A DNA stretch of 64,000 nt from positions 62,001-126,000 of the forward strand of contig WGNM01000016.1 in the NCBI GenBank assembly GCA_016124575.1, read 5' to 3'. Origin of the DNA: Cryomorphaceae bacterium. GTDB lineage: Bacteria; Bacteroidota; Bacteroidia; Flavobacteriales_D; Sanyastnellaceae. The notes beneath the pieces were generated by a model that saw only the letters and a list, made by a program, of their open reading frames with translations, ran no database searches and was not told the origin of the DNA. Of the stretch, positions 42,335 through 51,413 are shown piece by piece; positions within the stretch are counted from its first letter, which is position 1, and each line of letters begins with the position of its first letter. Position numbers and translations under genes: made by a program.

Positions 42335-44578
42335 TTACTTTGACATAACGTTGCCAATGGCATTTTCATATAAAGGGCGAATATCTTCTATGAAACCAAA
42401 GTGTTCACCATCAACCACCAACTTACCTTTGGTCACGTGTCCGAGCAATGTTACAGGCACATTGTGCTCACCAACCATGTCGAGAAACTCCTCTTCATAA
42501 TCTTCGGTAACGGTAACAATAACGCGGCTTTGAGACTCACCAAATAGGAAAGCATCTTTGCGCACTTCAGAATCAGAAACGATATCGAAGCCCAATCCAG
42601 ACACCAATCCCATTTCAACTAGGCATGTGTACAATCCGCCATCACTGATATCGTGCGCTGCATTCAAATAGTTATTTTGAATGAGGTCTTTGATACATTG
42701 TTGCAAACGGAATTCCTCTTCAATATCGAAATGCGGAGCTGGTGACAAACGAATTCCGTGTATTGACGCCAGGTATTCAGACGAATTGATATCATCTTTC
42801 GACTCACCGAGTAGGAAAATGAGATCTCCTTTGTATTTGAAATCCAACGTCGTATGGGTCGATTTGTCTTTAAGCACCCCAAGCATACCAATTGTAGGCG
42901 TAGGGAAGACAGGAGACGACGATCCATCTTCTTTCGTGGTTTGATTGTAGAAGCTCACATTACCGCCAGTAACGGGCGTGTTAAACTTCAGGCATGCTGC
43001 CGACATTCCCTTAATAGCTCCAACAAACTGCCAGTACACTTCTGGATTGTATGGATTACCAAAATTCAAACAATTGGTAATAGCACTTGGCTCACCACCT
43101 GAACAAACGATGTTACGCGCCGCTTCAGCAACAGCTATTGCAGTTCCTTTTTCAGGATCATTGTTTACATAACGCGCATTGCAATCAACAGTTAGTGCGA
43201 TGGCTTTATTGGTTCCTTTTATATTGACCACAGCGGCATCCGACGGACGATTCGTGTTCATGTTTGCGGTTCCTACCATGCTATCGTATTGTTCCCACAC
43301 CCATCTTTTTGATGCAATGTTTGGGGTAGAAATCAGTTGGCGAGCGACAACAACCAAGTCTTTAGGTTCAGGGACATCGCTAATTTTAAAATTTTGAAGG
43401 TCGCGGAAATACTGCGGTTCAGCGTATTCTCTTTCGTATACCGGTGCGCCACCTCCAAGTACTAGACTTTCGGCTGGAATTTCACTCACACATTCACCAT
43501 TCATGAAATAGCGGAGAGTGCCACCTTCGGTCACCACACCAATTTTCGCCGCATTCAAATCCCACTTATCAAAGATTCTTTCAACGACTTCTTCTTCTCC
43601 CTTTTTCACTACAACAAGCATCCGTTCTTGCGACTCCGACAACAGAATTTCGAAAGGACGCATATCAGCTTGTCTGAGTGGCACAAGATCCAAATTGATA
43701 TCCATACCAACGCCGCCACCAGCGCTCATTTCAGAGGTTGAGCAAGTGATACCCGCGGCACCCATATCTTGCATACCTACAATGGCATTTGTTTTGGCCA
43801 ATTCCAAGCTTGCTTCAAGCAACAGTTTTTCCTGGAAAGGATCACCCACTTGTACAGAAGGAAGATCGTTTGCAGAATCATCGGTGATGTCTTTTGATGC
43901 AAATGACGCACCTTGTATTCCATCTTTACCTGTTGAAGAACCTACAATATAAACAGGGTTACCAGGGCCTTTTGCTTTCGCTGAAATTATTTCGTCGACG
44001 TTCAAGATACCAGCAGACATCGCATTCACAAGCGGGTTTACCTGGTACGACTCATCGAAGAACACCTCACCGCCTACCACGGGAATTCCGAAAGCATTGC
44101 CGTAGTCGCCAATTCCTTTCACTACGCCATTCAGCAGCCATTGCGTGCGTGGATTTTCCAACTTCCCAAATCGCAGACTGTTGAGCTGCGCTATTGGACG
44201 AGCGCCCATCGTAAAGATATCGCGATTGATACCTCCCACGCCTGTAGCAGCGCCTTGATAAGGCTCAATGGCTGATGGGTGGTTGTGGCTTTCTATTTTA
44301 AAAGCGCACCCCAGTCCTCCTCCGATATCGACAATTCCGGCATTCTCTTCACCAGCTTTTACAAGCATATGAGGACCGTCTTTAGGCAACGTTTTCAGCC
44401 ACTTGATCGAATTTTTGTAAGAACAGTGTTCGCTCCACATTACCGAGTAGACACACATTTCGGTGAAGTTCGGTGTACGACCTAAGATTGAAGCGATTTG
44501 ATCAAATTCTTCTGGTCTAAGGCCCATTTCTTGGGCTTGTTCGAGGGTTGCAAGATTTTGCGCTGCGGTGGTGTTCAT
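42335..44578 (-). CDS. purL: Phosphoribosylformylglycinamidine synthase subunit PurL
   Basis: 747 residues, the short PurL type that needs separate PurQ and PurS subunits. Signature segments: MWSEHCSYKNS, KIESHNHPSAIEPYQGAATGVGG, MGARPIAQLNSLRFG, QDMGAAGITCSTSEMSAGG, and the second half TGGNVSFYNQT and AHDISDGGLYTCLVEM. It performs the fourth step of purine synthesis (FGAR to FGAM) in the cytoplasm. The promoter box TACTTTTG lies 21 bp before the ATG. Divergent from dtd. Confidence 0.97.
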   Translation of the reverse strand: MNTTAAQNLATLEQAQEMGLRPEEFDQIASILGRTPNFTEMCVYSVMWSEHCSYKNSIKWLKTLPKDGPHMLVKAGEENAGIVDIGGGLGCAFKIESHNHPSAIEPYQGAATGVGGINRDIFTMGARPIAQLNSLRFGKLENPRTQWLLNGVVKGIGDYGNAFGIPVVGGEVFFDESYQVNPLVNAMSAGILNVDEIISAKAKGPGNPVYIVGSSTGKDGIQGASFASKDITDDSANDLPSVQVGDPFQEKLLLEASLELAKTNAIVGMQDMGAAGITCSTSEMSAGGGVGMDINLDLVPLRQADMRPFEILLSESQERMLVVVKKGEEEVVERIFDKWDLNAAKIGVVTEGGTLRYFMNGECVSEIPAESLVLGGGAPVYEREYAEPQYFRDLQNFKISDVPEPKDLVVVARQLISTPNIASKRWVWEQYDSMVGTANMNTNRPSDAAVVNIKGTNKAIALTVDCNARYVNNDPEKGTAIAVAEAARNIVCSGGEPSAITNCLNFGNPYNPEVYWQFVGAIKGMSAACLKFNTPVTGGNVSFYNQTTKEDGSSSPVFPTPTIGMLGVLKDKSTHTTLDFKYKGDLIFLLGESKDDINSSEYLASIHGIRLSPAPHFDIEEEFRLQQCIKDLIQNNYLNAAHDISDGGLYTCLVEMGLVSGLGFDIVSDSEVRKDAFLFGESQSRVIVTVTEDYEEEFLDMVGEHNVPVTLLGHVTKGKLVVDGEHFGFIEDIRPLYENAIGNVMSK

Positions 44579-44598
44579 GAAAAAGATAACTTTGGCAG

Positions 44599-44606
44599 CA
44601 AAAGTA
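44599..44606 (-). promoter_or_regulatory. Candidate -7 box TACTTTTG for purL
   Basis: The minus strand reads TACTTTTG at 44606-44599, 20 bp upstream of the purL ATG. No purine riboswitch or operator was recognised in the 79-bp gap shared with dtd. Confidence 0.45.
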
Positions 44607-44657
44607 GGGTTTTTACGTCGTTTTATAGAATCACTTCTTCACCTACAATTGTATTTT

Positions 44658-45113
44658 ATGCGTGTAGTAGTTCAACGCGTTTTATCAGCGTCGGTAACCA
44701 TAGATAAAAAAGTGGTTGGTAGCATTGGCCAGGGCTTGATGTTATTGGTTGGAATTGAAGAAGCCGACAGCCGAGATGATGCCGATTGGCTTGTTAACAA
44801 AATTAGCCAATTGCGGATATTTAGTGACCTGGAAGGCAAGATGAATCTCGACTTAAAATCCATAGATGGAAAAGTGCTGATTGTGAGTCAATTTACCCTG
44901 CATGCTTCGTACAAAAAAGGGAATCGACCATCATTTCTTCGCGCTGCCCATCCCGAAAAATCGATTCCGCTTTACGATTATTTCATTTCCACATTCAAAG
45001 ATACCATTGGAGACGATAAAGTTGAAACAGGAGAGTTCGGGGCCATGATGGACGTCGCTTTGGTAAACCACGGACCAGTAACTATTCTAATGGACAGTTT
45101 AAATCGCGAATGA
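44658..45113 (+). CDS. dtd: D-aminoacyl-tRNA deacylase
   Basis: 151 residues from ATG 44658 (MRVVVQRVLSASVTID, the standard family N-terminus); an ATG 90 bp upstream lies inside the purL promoter and is rejected. Catalytic motifs VSQFTLHASYKKGNRPSF and NHGPVTILMD (the Gly-Pro chirality filter) are intact. It frees tRNAs wrongly charged with D-amino acids or glycine. The TGA abuts the stop of the opposing gene with no gap. Confidence 0.95.
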   Translation: MRVVVQRVLSASVTIDKKVVGSIGQGLMLLVGIEEADSRDDADWLVNKISQLRIFSDLEGKMNLDLKSIDGKVLIVSQFTLHASYKKGNRPSFLRAAHPEKSIPLYDYFISTFKDTIGDDKVETGEFGAMMDVALVNHGPVTILMDSLNRE

Positions 45114-46184
45114 TTAGAAGGTTTTGCCTATACTCAAACCAGGAATAAACCATCGGAAACCCAATGGCGAAGGCACTCTTAAATGTGTGATATTCGCTCT
45201 CATGACTACACCCGAATTCGACTCAAATCGATACCCCAGTTGATGGCCTCCCCATATTGATGGCAATTTATACAAAGCCAAAATGAGCGATGGAACAGCT
45301 TCAACCGCATGCCGTGTACTGCCATAGGCCACGCCTAAACCAACGGGCACGTATGCAATTTTATCAAACGAACCGCCCACTCCAACGTGTACCGACATCC
45401 GCAGTCTTCCTTTTTCGAGGAAATTCCCTGCATAATTTATGGCTGCTCCATGATACGTTCTTCCTGCAACTTCTACATACAACAAATTGTTCTTTTTAGA
45501 TCCTGGCTCCTCCTGCTTGTCAAACAGTCGCAAACCAGCGCGCACACCGTATCCTACAACGTAGCTTCCGGGTGAGATATCAACCGACTCATAGGGCGAC
45601 ATATCTGGCATTGACCAATCAACGAATGGACTGATTACAATTTGCTTTGAATCAGAAATCGGAATATTAAAGTCGAAGCCGCCCTGCAACGATATCGAAA
45701 ACACAGGAGATTCTATTTCTTCATATTCACAGAGGTGATCGTTTACATAAAAATCGTAAAACCGCTCACTATAGGTCGTAAAAGTTCCATTCACAGCGGC
45801 GAACCCACCGATGGAAAATCCATTTAAAGTTATCAGATCTCGACTGATCAAAACAGGCACATCGAAATAGTTCCTTTTGTACAGCGCATCATAAGTGGTT
45901 TCTAGTCCTTCGCATTTGTGACCAAAACCTATTCTCTGCTGTCGCAGGATGGAGCCCAGTTTTATTGTAGCATGCGGAGAGATTCTCGACACGCGGAGTC
46001 CCCCAATAGCCCATCCGAAACTCTCATTTGGCAAACCTTCAATGACGCCTCCGGTAGAACGCAATTCGGGAATAGACCCATCCAATACGAGATCGAACGA
46101 TTTGTCTTTATCATAGCTCTGACCCAAAATATTTGGAGTGAAAAGCAACAGGAATAGTCCTAAAACAATGTGATAATTCTTCAT
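45114..46184 (-). CDS. Outer-membrane beta-barrel protein of unknown function
   Basis: 356 residues, signal peptide ending near ...NILGQ. The remainder has alternating beta pattern with aromatic girdle residues, Gly-rich hairpins (VHVGVGGSFDKIAYVPVGLGVAYG) and a terminal phenylalanine (LSIGKTF), consistent with a 12- to 14-strand outer-membrane barrel. Three to four cysteines (HKCEG, HLCEY) are unusual for such proteins. No family is recognised. It stands alone, head-on against dtd with zero spacing and divergent from nothing nearby. Confidence 0.7.
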   Translation of the reverse strand: MKNYHIVLGLFLLLFTPNILGQSYDKDKSFDLVLDGSIPELRSTGGVIEGLPNESFGWAIGGLRVSRISPHATIKLGSILRQQRIGFGHKCEGLETTYDALYKRNYFDVPVLISRDLITLNGFSIGGFAAVNGTFTTYSERFYDFYVNDHLCEYEEIESPVFSISLQGGFDFNIPISDSKQIVISPFVDWSMPDMSPYESVDISPGSYVVGYGVRAGLRLFDKQEEPGSKKNNLLYVEVAGRTYHGAAINYAGNFLEKGRLRMSVHVGVGGSFDKIAYVPVGLGVAYGSTRHAVEAVPSLILALYKLPSIWGGHQLGYRFESNSGVVMRANITHLRVPSPLGFRWFIPGLSIGKTF

Positions 46185-46287
46185 ATAAGCTCAAGTAATG
46201 TTATTCCGAACTTACACGAATCACTCGCTCATCGCCAAATTTTTAACGATTGACTTTGTGGATGATAGTTAAAATTTTGTGGATGCA

Positions 46288-48495
46288 TCAATTGAACACC
46301 AAACGTTGTCTGCCCAAAATAACACCCTCCCGAAAAAACTCGACAAAATAGCACCCTTGAGCAGGGTTAGACAGGCGGAATTCAGCAGAATTCAACCAAT
46401 CGACCGCGATTTCACGTCCGAGGGCATCGAAAACCACCATATTGACATTCGAGGCAGAGAGGTGGAAAATATCATTTCCAGGATTTGGGTAGACGTATAT
46501 TTCAGCCTCGCTTCTGACAACAGACCGAATCTGAGAAACATCGGATTTACCATTAAAATCAACTTGGACAACACGATAGTAGCTAGTACCAGAATACGGC
46601 CTATGATCGATAAGCTGATATGCCTGCTCTTGATTCGTTGTCCCTGCCCCTGGCACAACACCCACATCCTCCCATGATGCTGTATCGATGGATCTTTGCA
46701 CAATAAAATGACTGTTATTCAACTCAGAAGCCGTGAGCCAATCGCACATAACCACCGATTCATCATCACTCAATTTGGCTGTAAAATCGAGCCATTCAAC
46801 CGGCAGCATAATTGTTGCGCACGCCACTACAACGTCATCGGAGACCGTGATGTTTGTGCCATCGCATTTGGTGTACACGGCTTCAGCGATGTAGGTATGT
46901 GTTCCATCTACTGGACAAATATCCAACGATAAACCAGAGCCTAAGAACCCCGTCTGATCGTACCAGTTCACAGCGAAATTCGCGGGCCCATTTGGAGTGA
47001 AACGCCAAGCCTCATTGTTCGCTGACCACGGCCCTGTTTGTCTGCCGCTAGGCACAAATCCTGTTAACCCCGTCGCGTTTTGGATCCCGATTAAAGCATT
47101 ACCATTGTTCCACCCGGTGCAAGTAGGTTTGTTTTGGACATACACTTCAATCACATTGGTTGTTTCGTAGAAAACAATTTGAGAGGTGCTTCGGATGGAA
47201 GTGCAACTGAACTGACAGATATCGTTGTAATTCACAACAAAAACACGGCACGGGGCGGTTCCGAGAATTGAATAATTGGCTCCTCCACAAATAGACGGGT
47301 CGATGTCGTGATATACCCCAAACACACTATTGAGGGGTAGAGCGGGGTTCGGACAAGGCGCATTGAAAGACCAATTGCAATAGAGATTTGCTTGAGCGAC
47401 ATCGAACGACACCAGACCATTGGAGCCGACAACCATTTGCGAATAGTTGTTTCCAAAGAAGCAAAAATCGAAAGGTAAATTCACTACGTTAGACCAAACA
47501 TCATCAGTCCCAATCGAAAATCCTGTACCCCCATTGAATGGAAACGGAGGAGCAAAAGCGATTGAACAAACCTCGTAAGATGTTGTCTCACCAGATTCAA
47601 ACACATCTGCCGTAACTTGAATGGTTGATGAACAAGGGTCATCACATATTGGTAGAGAGATGTCGGCACCTAAATCAATTGCCGGACAGCCAGTAGGGTC
47701 GCTGCTAAAGCAAGGCGGGATGTATTCAGTGCAAAAAGGAGCCGACAAGAAATTGCCACTCCCCATTGTGGTATTAAAAACGTGATTTCCATCGTTTAAC
47801 AAAACGAAATTGGCACCATTCCATCCATCACCGAAAGAATCGTAAAGGTTCACAACATAGCAACCTTCAGGCAAGCACAGCGTGACTCCGCCAGGTTCGT
47901 TTGCGATACCAGACGCAACTATTGTAGCACCGTCTAACACCTCCCAACTTATTTCATTATCGAAAGTTCCACCACCTGCAATGATGGTTAAACATTCATC
48001 GTAGCAACAATTTAAGTTATCGGTATCGCCCAGCGCATAATTGCAAGCCACAGGGTCGTTGCAACCACCCGCAGGTAGGCATGAGAGCAGCGTTACTCCA
48101 AAATATTGAGCATTTGTAAAATTCCACGTGCAATTATACTGATTTACCTGAATGGTGTAAGAACCTGTGGTAGCAGCCGTAAACGTAACAACCGAAGCCA
48201 ATCCACACGAATCATCGTTGTAAGCAACAACCACTTGAGAAGGATTGAAAACCGTTATTTGCGTATCCCATGAAGTGCCACACATCGATATCTGGTACGT
48301 GCATCCAGCAGTTGCTTGAAGAGAATACTGGTCGCCACCCCACACATTGGTTAAAACGACAGTTGACCCTACCCCAGCGGGTGTGACATCACCATAGTTG
48401 ATTCCTCCGAACCCACATTGCGCCGAAAGTTTCAGACCCCCTAAAAGTGACATCTGAAAAATCAAAATCGCTACCAATAGCTTCTTTATCAGCAT
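46288..48495 (-). CDS. Secreted adhesin-like protein with T9SS type A sorting domain (paralogue 1)
   Basis: 735 residues from ATG 48495 (MLIKKLLVAILIFQMS). The mature start CGFGGINYGDVTPAG opens a cysteine-rich module (YSLQATAGCTYQISMCGTSWDTQI, then GSYTIQVNQYNC). A GGCNDPVACNY segment and a glycan-binding-like module (GCYVVNLYDSFGDGWNGANF) follow. The middle has a Cys-rich beta domain with FDFCFFGNNYSQMVVGSNG and VFGVYHDIDPSICGG. The C-terminus has the common WLTASELNNSHFIVQRS fibronectin-like segment and a T9SS tail (IYVYPNPGNDIFHL ... CYFVEFFREG). It shares the first about 250 residues with the gene at 48570-50915. Function: cell-surface adhesion is inferred. Confidence 0.85.
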   Translation of the reverse strand: MLIKKLLVAILIFQMSLLGGLKLSAQCGFGGINYGDVTPAGVGSTVVLTNVWGGDQYSLQATAGCTYQISMCGTSWDTQITVFNPSQVVVAYNDDSCGLASVVTFTAATTGSYTIQVNQYNCTWNFTNAQYFGVTLLSCLPAGGCNDPVACNYALGDTDNLNCCYDECLTIIAGGGTFDNEISWEVLDGATIVASGIANEPGGVTLCLPEGCYVVNLYDSFGDGWNGANFVLLNDGNHVFNTTMGSGNFLSAPFCTEYIPPCFSSDPTGCPAIDLGADISLPICDDPCSSTIQVTADVFESGETTSYEVCSIAFAPPFPFNGGTGFSIGTDDVWSNVVNLPFDFCFFGNNYSQMVVGSNGLVSFDVAQANLYCNWSFNAPCPNPALPLNSVFGVYHDIDPSICGGANYSILGTAPCRVFVVNYNDICQFSCTSIRSTSQIVFYETTNVIEVYVQNKPTCTGWNNGNALIGIQNATGLTGFVPSGRQTGPWSANNEAWRFTPNGPANFAVNWYDQTGFLGSGLSLDICPVDGTHTYIAEAVYTKCDGTNITVSDDVVVACATIMLPVEWLDFTAKLSDDESVVMCDWLTASELNNSHFIVQRSIDTASWEDVGVVPGAGTTNQEQAYQLIDHRPYSGTSYYRVVQVDFNGKSDVSQIRSVVRSEAEIYVYPNPGNDIFHLSASNVNMVVFDALGREIAVDWLNSAEFRLSNPAQGCYFVEFFREGVILGRQRLVFN

Positions 48496-48537
48496 AAAAA
48501 GCACATTTAGAGTCTTTTAACTCTTAAAGATCATGAC

Positions 48538-48564
48538 TCAGATAGTTTTAAGAAATCTATCTGA
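48538..48564. repeat. Hairpin in the gap between the two adhesin paralogues
   Basis: TCAGATAG (48538-48545) and CTATCTGA (48557-48564) form a perfect 8-bp stem with an 11-nt loop. No T-run follows on either strand. It lies 5 bp after the stop of the upstream paralogue and may limit read-through or protect the 3' end. Confidence 0.45.
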
Positions 48565-48569
48565 AGTAG

Positions 48570-50915
48570 TTAGTTAATAATTACTCTTGCTCGCATCACT
48601 TCATTTTCTCCATTCAACCGAAGTTCGAAAATGTAGCACCCAGAGGCTGGTTTGTTAATCAAAATTTCGGAAGCTCCGATGTTTGAAAAACCAACTTCTC
48701 GACCTTGCATATCAAAAATTCTCAACCGCCCGTCCGACAATCCCTTTACTAAGAAAAGACCAGAACCAGGATTCGGCATCACTTCAAATTTGTTGTTTTC
48801 TCTAGCTACATCATCTATGACAGACCAATCTTGACTGCCGTTGAAATCGGTTTGACGCACCCTATAATACGAAATACCGTTTAAAGGATTTGTATCGAGC
48901 CAGCGATAGTTGTTCAACAAATTCGTTGAGCCATTGCCATCAACCACGCCTACATCTTCCCACGCCAAACCATCTGAAGAGCGTTCGATAGTAAAATAAT
49001 CGTTATTGACTTCTGAAGCCGTTGACCACGCACATTCTACATAATTTGGCCCGAGCGTATTCGCTTCAAACTCAAGCCAATTTACAGGCGCCATGAGCAA
49101 AGAACAAATAAACAAAGTTGCCTCAGGAGGAGCAGCACAAGAGCATACATCGTCGAGGGTAATCGTAATTGATTCAGGCGCATTTGTCAATCCTGTCAAC
49201 AAACCTAGAACATCTAAATCCGCCGCAGACTCACCGGGTTGGAAAGTAACCGTTGTTGGAATAGACTCAAAGCTAAGCCCATCGGCAGCGGTGCCAGAAA
49301 TTGTAAAACTCACAGTTGTAGGCTCTGTAAAAGGATCACCATTGTTCAGGAATAAAAAACTACCATTTGGTTCGCACGAGGATGGTGAGCTTTGAGCCCC
49401 ACTTTCAGCAGCGGCAGCAACTACAACATCAATTCCGGCATTGAAACTTTGAGCGCGTAAGAATACTGCTGAATCATAAGCACCATCTCCAACATCTGCT
49501 ATTGCAATTGTGATCTGATAAGTGGCACAGGGTACTGTTGTAATCGTCGCGGTTAAAGGCACGGTATGTCCGTCATACTGTGTCCCAAATCCGCCACTAT
49601 TGTCGACGTAAAACTGCGGGTAGAAAGGCGGACATCCAGCGCCATTATCATTTACATTGTCGATAGAAACCAAATCAGTAGTACCGGGCACTGTTGCAAT
49701 GTTCGTATTCGGAGCATAACCCGGACCGCTGACAAAAAACCCAAAAGCATCATTAAAACTGCAAACGAATTCAGGGTATTCTTCAGAGGCAAAGACATAC
49801 TCGAAAGTTACCTGCGACGAACTCGCCACAAAGTCGAAAGTGAACTCTACTGCGTCATAAGTGAAATCACCCGTAGCAGCTTCCAGCAAAGCAGAACTGC
49901 CTGAAATGTTATTGCCCGAAATGCTTCCACTATTGTTCGGACCAATGGCATCAATCGCATTGCCCGTTGTGAGCAGAATTCCTGCTTCAATTCCAATTGC
50001 CGAGCCATTTGAAAACATACCAATTGCATTTGGGGCACCAAAGAACTGAATATTGGAAGCATCTAGACAAGGTCCGAGAAAGACATCTGTTATCAATTGA
50101 GCAGCAGAAAATGTGCCCACCTCAACAATTATGGGCTGGGCAGGCTCCGGAAAACCACAATCCATGTTGCCAACCATGAAATTGCCCTGAGAAAAACTCC
50201 CATCGATCATTGTTCCCTGGCCTAAAACAGTTGCTCCTGCATTTACCTGCCAATTGGCGCCATTCCATCCGTCGCCAAAAGAGTCAAACAAGTTGATGGT
50301 ATAGCATCCATCGGGCAGACAAAGATTCATACCTGACACAGCCGAACCAGAAGACATTTGGACACCTGTATCATTCACAATGTTCCACGAAATTTCATTG
50401 TCAAAAACCCCTCCCCCTGCTGTGAACGCCAAACATTGTCCGTAACAACACTGCGAATTATCAGTGCTTCCAGGCATGTAGTTGCACGCCGCAGGATCAT
50501 TGCATCCACCGAGTGAGGTGCACGAAACCAAAGTGACGCCGAAATATTCTGCCCCAGAAAAATTCACTGCGCAGTTCCATTCATTTACCTGAATGACATA
50601 CGTCCCAGAAACCGCAGCCGTGAAACTCACAAACGAGGCAAGGCCGCAGGAATCATCATTGTAACCAACAACAACTTGAGAAGGATTGAAAACTGTAATT
50701 TGAGTATCCCATGAAGTGCCGCACATGGATATCTGATACGTGCATCCAGCGCTAGCTTGAAGAGAATATTGGTCGCCACCCCAAACATTCGTAACCACAA
50801 AAGTAGAACCTACACCTGTTGGAGTTACATCGCCATAGTTCGTCCCACCAAACCCACATTGACTTGCACCAAGAAAAGAGCTAAAAATAGCTATGCACAA
50901 AAAGGCAATTTTCAT
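48570..50915 (-). CDS. Secreted choice-of-anchor-L protein with T9SS type A sorting domain (paralogue 2)
   Basis: 781 residues from ATG 50915 (MKIAFLCIAIFSSFLGASQ); an earlier in-frame ATG would place 17 polar residues before the signal peptide. Residues about 20-260 are nearly the same module set as in the neighbour (CGFGGTNYGDVTPTG, AGCTYQISMCGTSWDTQI, GCYTINLFDSFGDGWNGANW). Then comes a choice-of-anchor-L domain (GILLTTGNAIDAIGPNNSG, YVFASEEYPEFVCSFNDAFGFF, with TITIAIADVGDGAYDSAV-like end), a short beta domain, the ASEVNNDYFTIERSS segment and a T9SS tail (FEVMPNPGSGLFLVK ... CYIFELRLNG). Tandem duplication with domain exchange is evident. Confidence 0.87.
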   Translation of the reverse strand: MKIAFLCIAIFSSFLGASQCGFGGTNYGDVTPTGVGSTFVVTNVWGGDQYSLQASAGCTYQISMCGTSWDTQITVFNPSQVVVGYNDDSCGLASFVSFTAAVSGTYVIQVNEWNCAVNFSGAEYFGVTLVSCTSLGGCNDPAACNYMPGSTDNSQCCYGQCLAFTAGGGVFDNEISWNIVNDTGVQMSSGSAVSGMNLCLPDGCYTINLFDSFGDGWNGANWQVNAGATVLGQGTMIDGSFSQGNFMVGNMDCGFPEPAQPIIVEVGTFSAAQLITDVFLGPCLDASNIQFFGAPNAIGMFSNGSAIGIEAGILLTTGNAIDAIGPNNSGSISGNNISGSSALLEAATGDFTYDAVEFTFDFVASSSQVTFEYVFASEEYPEFVCSFNDAFGFFVSGPGYAPNTNIATVPGTTDLVSIDNVNDNGAGCPPFYPQFYVDNSGGFGTQYDGHTVPLTATITTVPCATYQITIAIADVGDGAYDSAVFLRAQSFNAGIDVVVAAAAESGAQSSPSSCEPNGSFLFLNNGDPFTEPTTVSFTISGTAADGLSFESIPTTVTFQPGESAADLDVLGLLTGLTNAPESITITLDDVCSCAAPPEATLFICSLLMAPVNWLEFEANTLGPNYVECAWSTASEVNNDYFTIERSSDGLAWEDVGVVDGNGSTNLLNNYRWLDTNPLNGISYYRVRQTDFNGSQDWSVIDDVARENNKFEVMPNPGSGLFLVKGLSDGRLRIFDMQGREVGFSNIGASEILINKPASGCYIFELRLNGENEVMRARVIIN

Positions 50916-51074
50916 CTTGGTCTTTGACAACACTGCGGCTTCAATTAAGGAAATGTTAAAATACAAAAATTTCGTCGATATTCAACACCCTCAAAATAAA
51001 TACGACGAAAACGCAATAATCATCGACGAACGGGAAGTGATTTGCAAATTGAGATATTCCCTACCTTCGACAAT

Positions 51075-51413
51075 ATGGATCAAGAACATATTTCACTTAA
51101 AAATGCTCAATTGCAGGTTGATGAATGGATAAAAACATATGGCGTCCGTTATTTCCATCAGCTCACTAACATGGCCATATTGACCGAAGAAGTCGGAGAA
51201 ATGGCACGCATTATAGCGCGACGTTACGGCGAGCAGTCGGAAAAAGAAAGTGATAAAAACAAAGACCTTGGCGATGAAATGGCCGACGTCTTGTGGGTAC
51301 TTTTGTGCCTTGCCAACCAATGCGATATCGACCTTGAGTCGGCCTTCAAAAAAAACATCGAAAAGAAAACCCGACGCGACAATACCCGTCACATCAACAA
51401 TCCAAAATTGTGA
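51075..51413 (+). CDS. MazG-like nucleotide pyrophosphohydrolase
   Basis: 112 residues from ATG 51075 (MDQEHISLKNAQLQVDEWI). The all-alpha NTP-pyrophosphohydrolase metal motif is intact: EEVGE (in ILTEEVGEMARI) and GDEMADVLW (ExxD). It is the short single-domain form. It probably hydrolyses non-canonical or surplus nucleoside triphosphates. Its TGA overlaps the GTG start of the following lipoprotein gene (GTGA). Confidence 0.88.
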   Translation: MDQEHISLKNAQLQVDEWIKTYGVRYFHQLTNMAILTEEVGEMARIIARRYGEQSEKESDKNKDLGDEMADVLWVLLCLANQCDIDLESAFKKNIEKKTRRDNTRHINNPKL

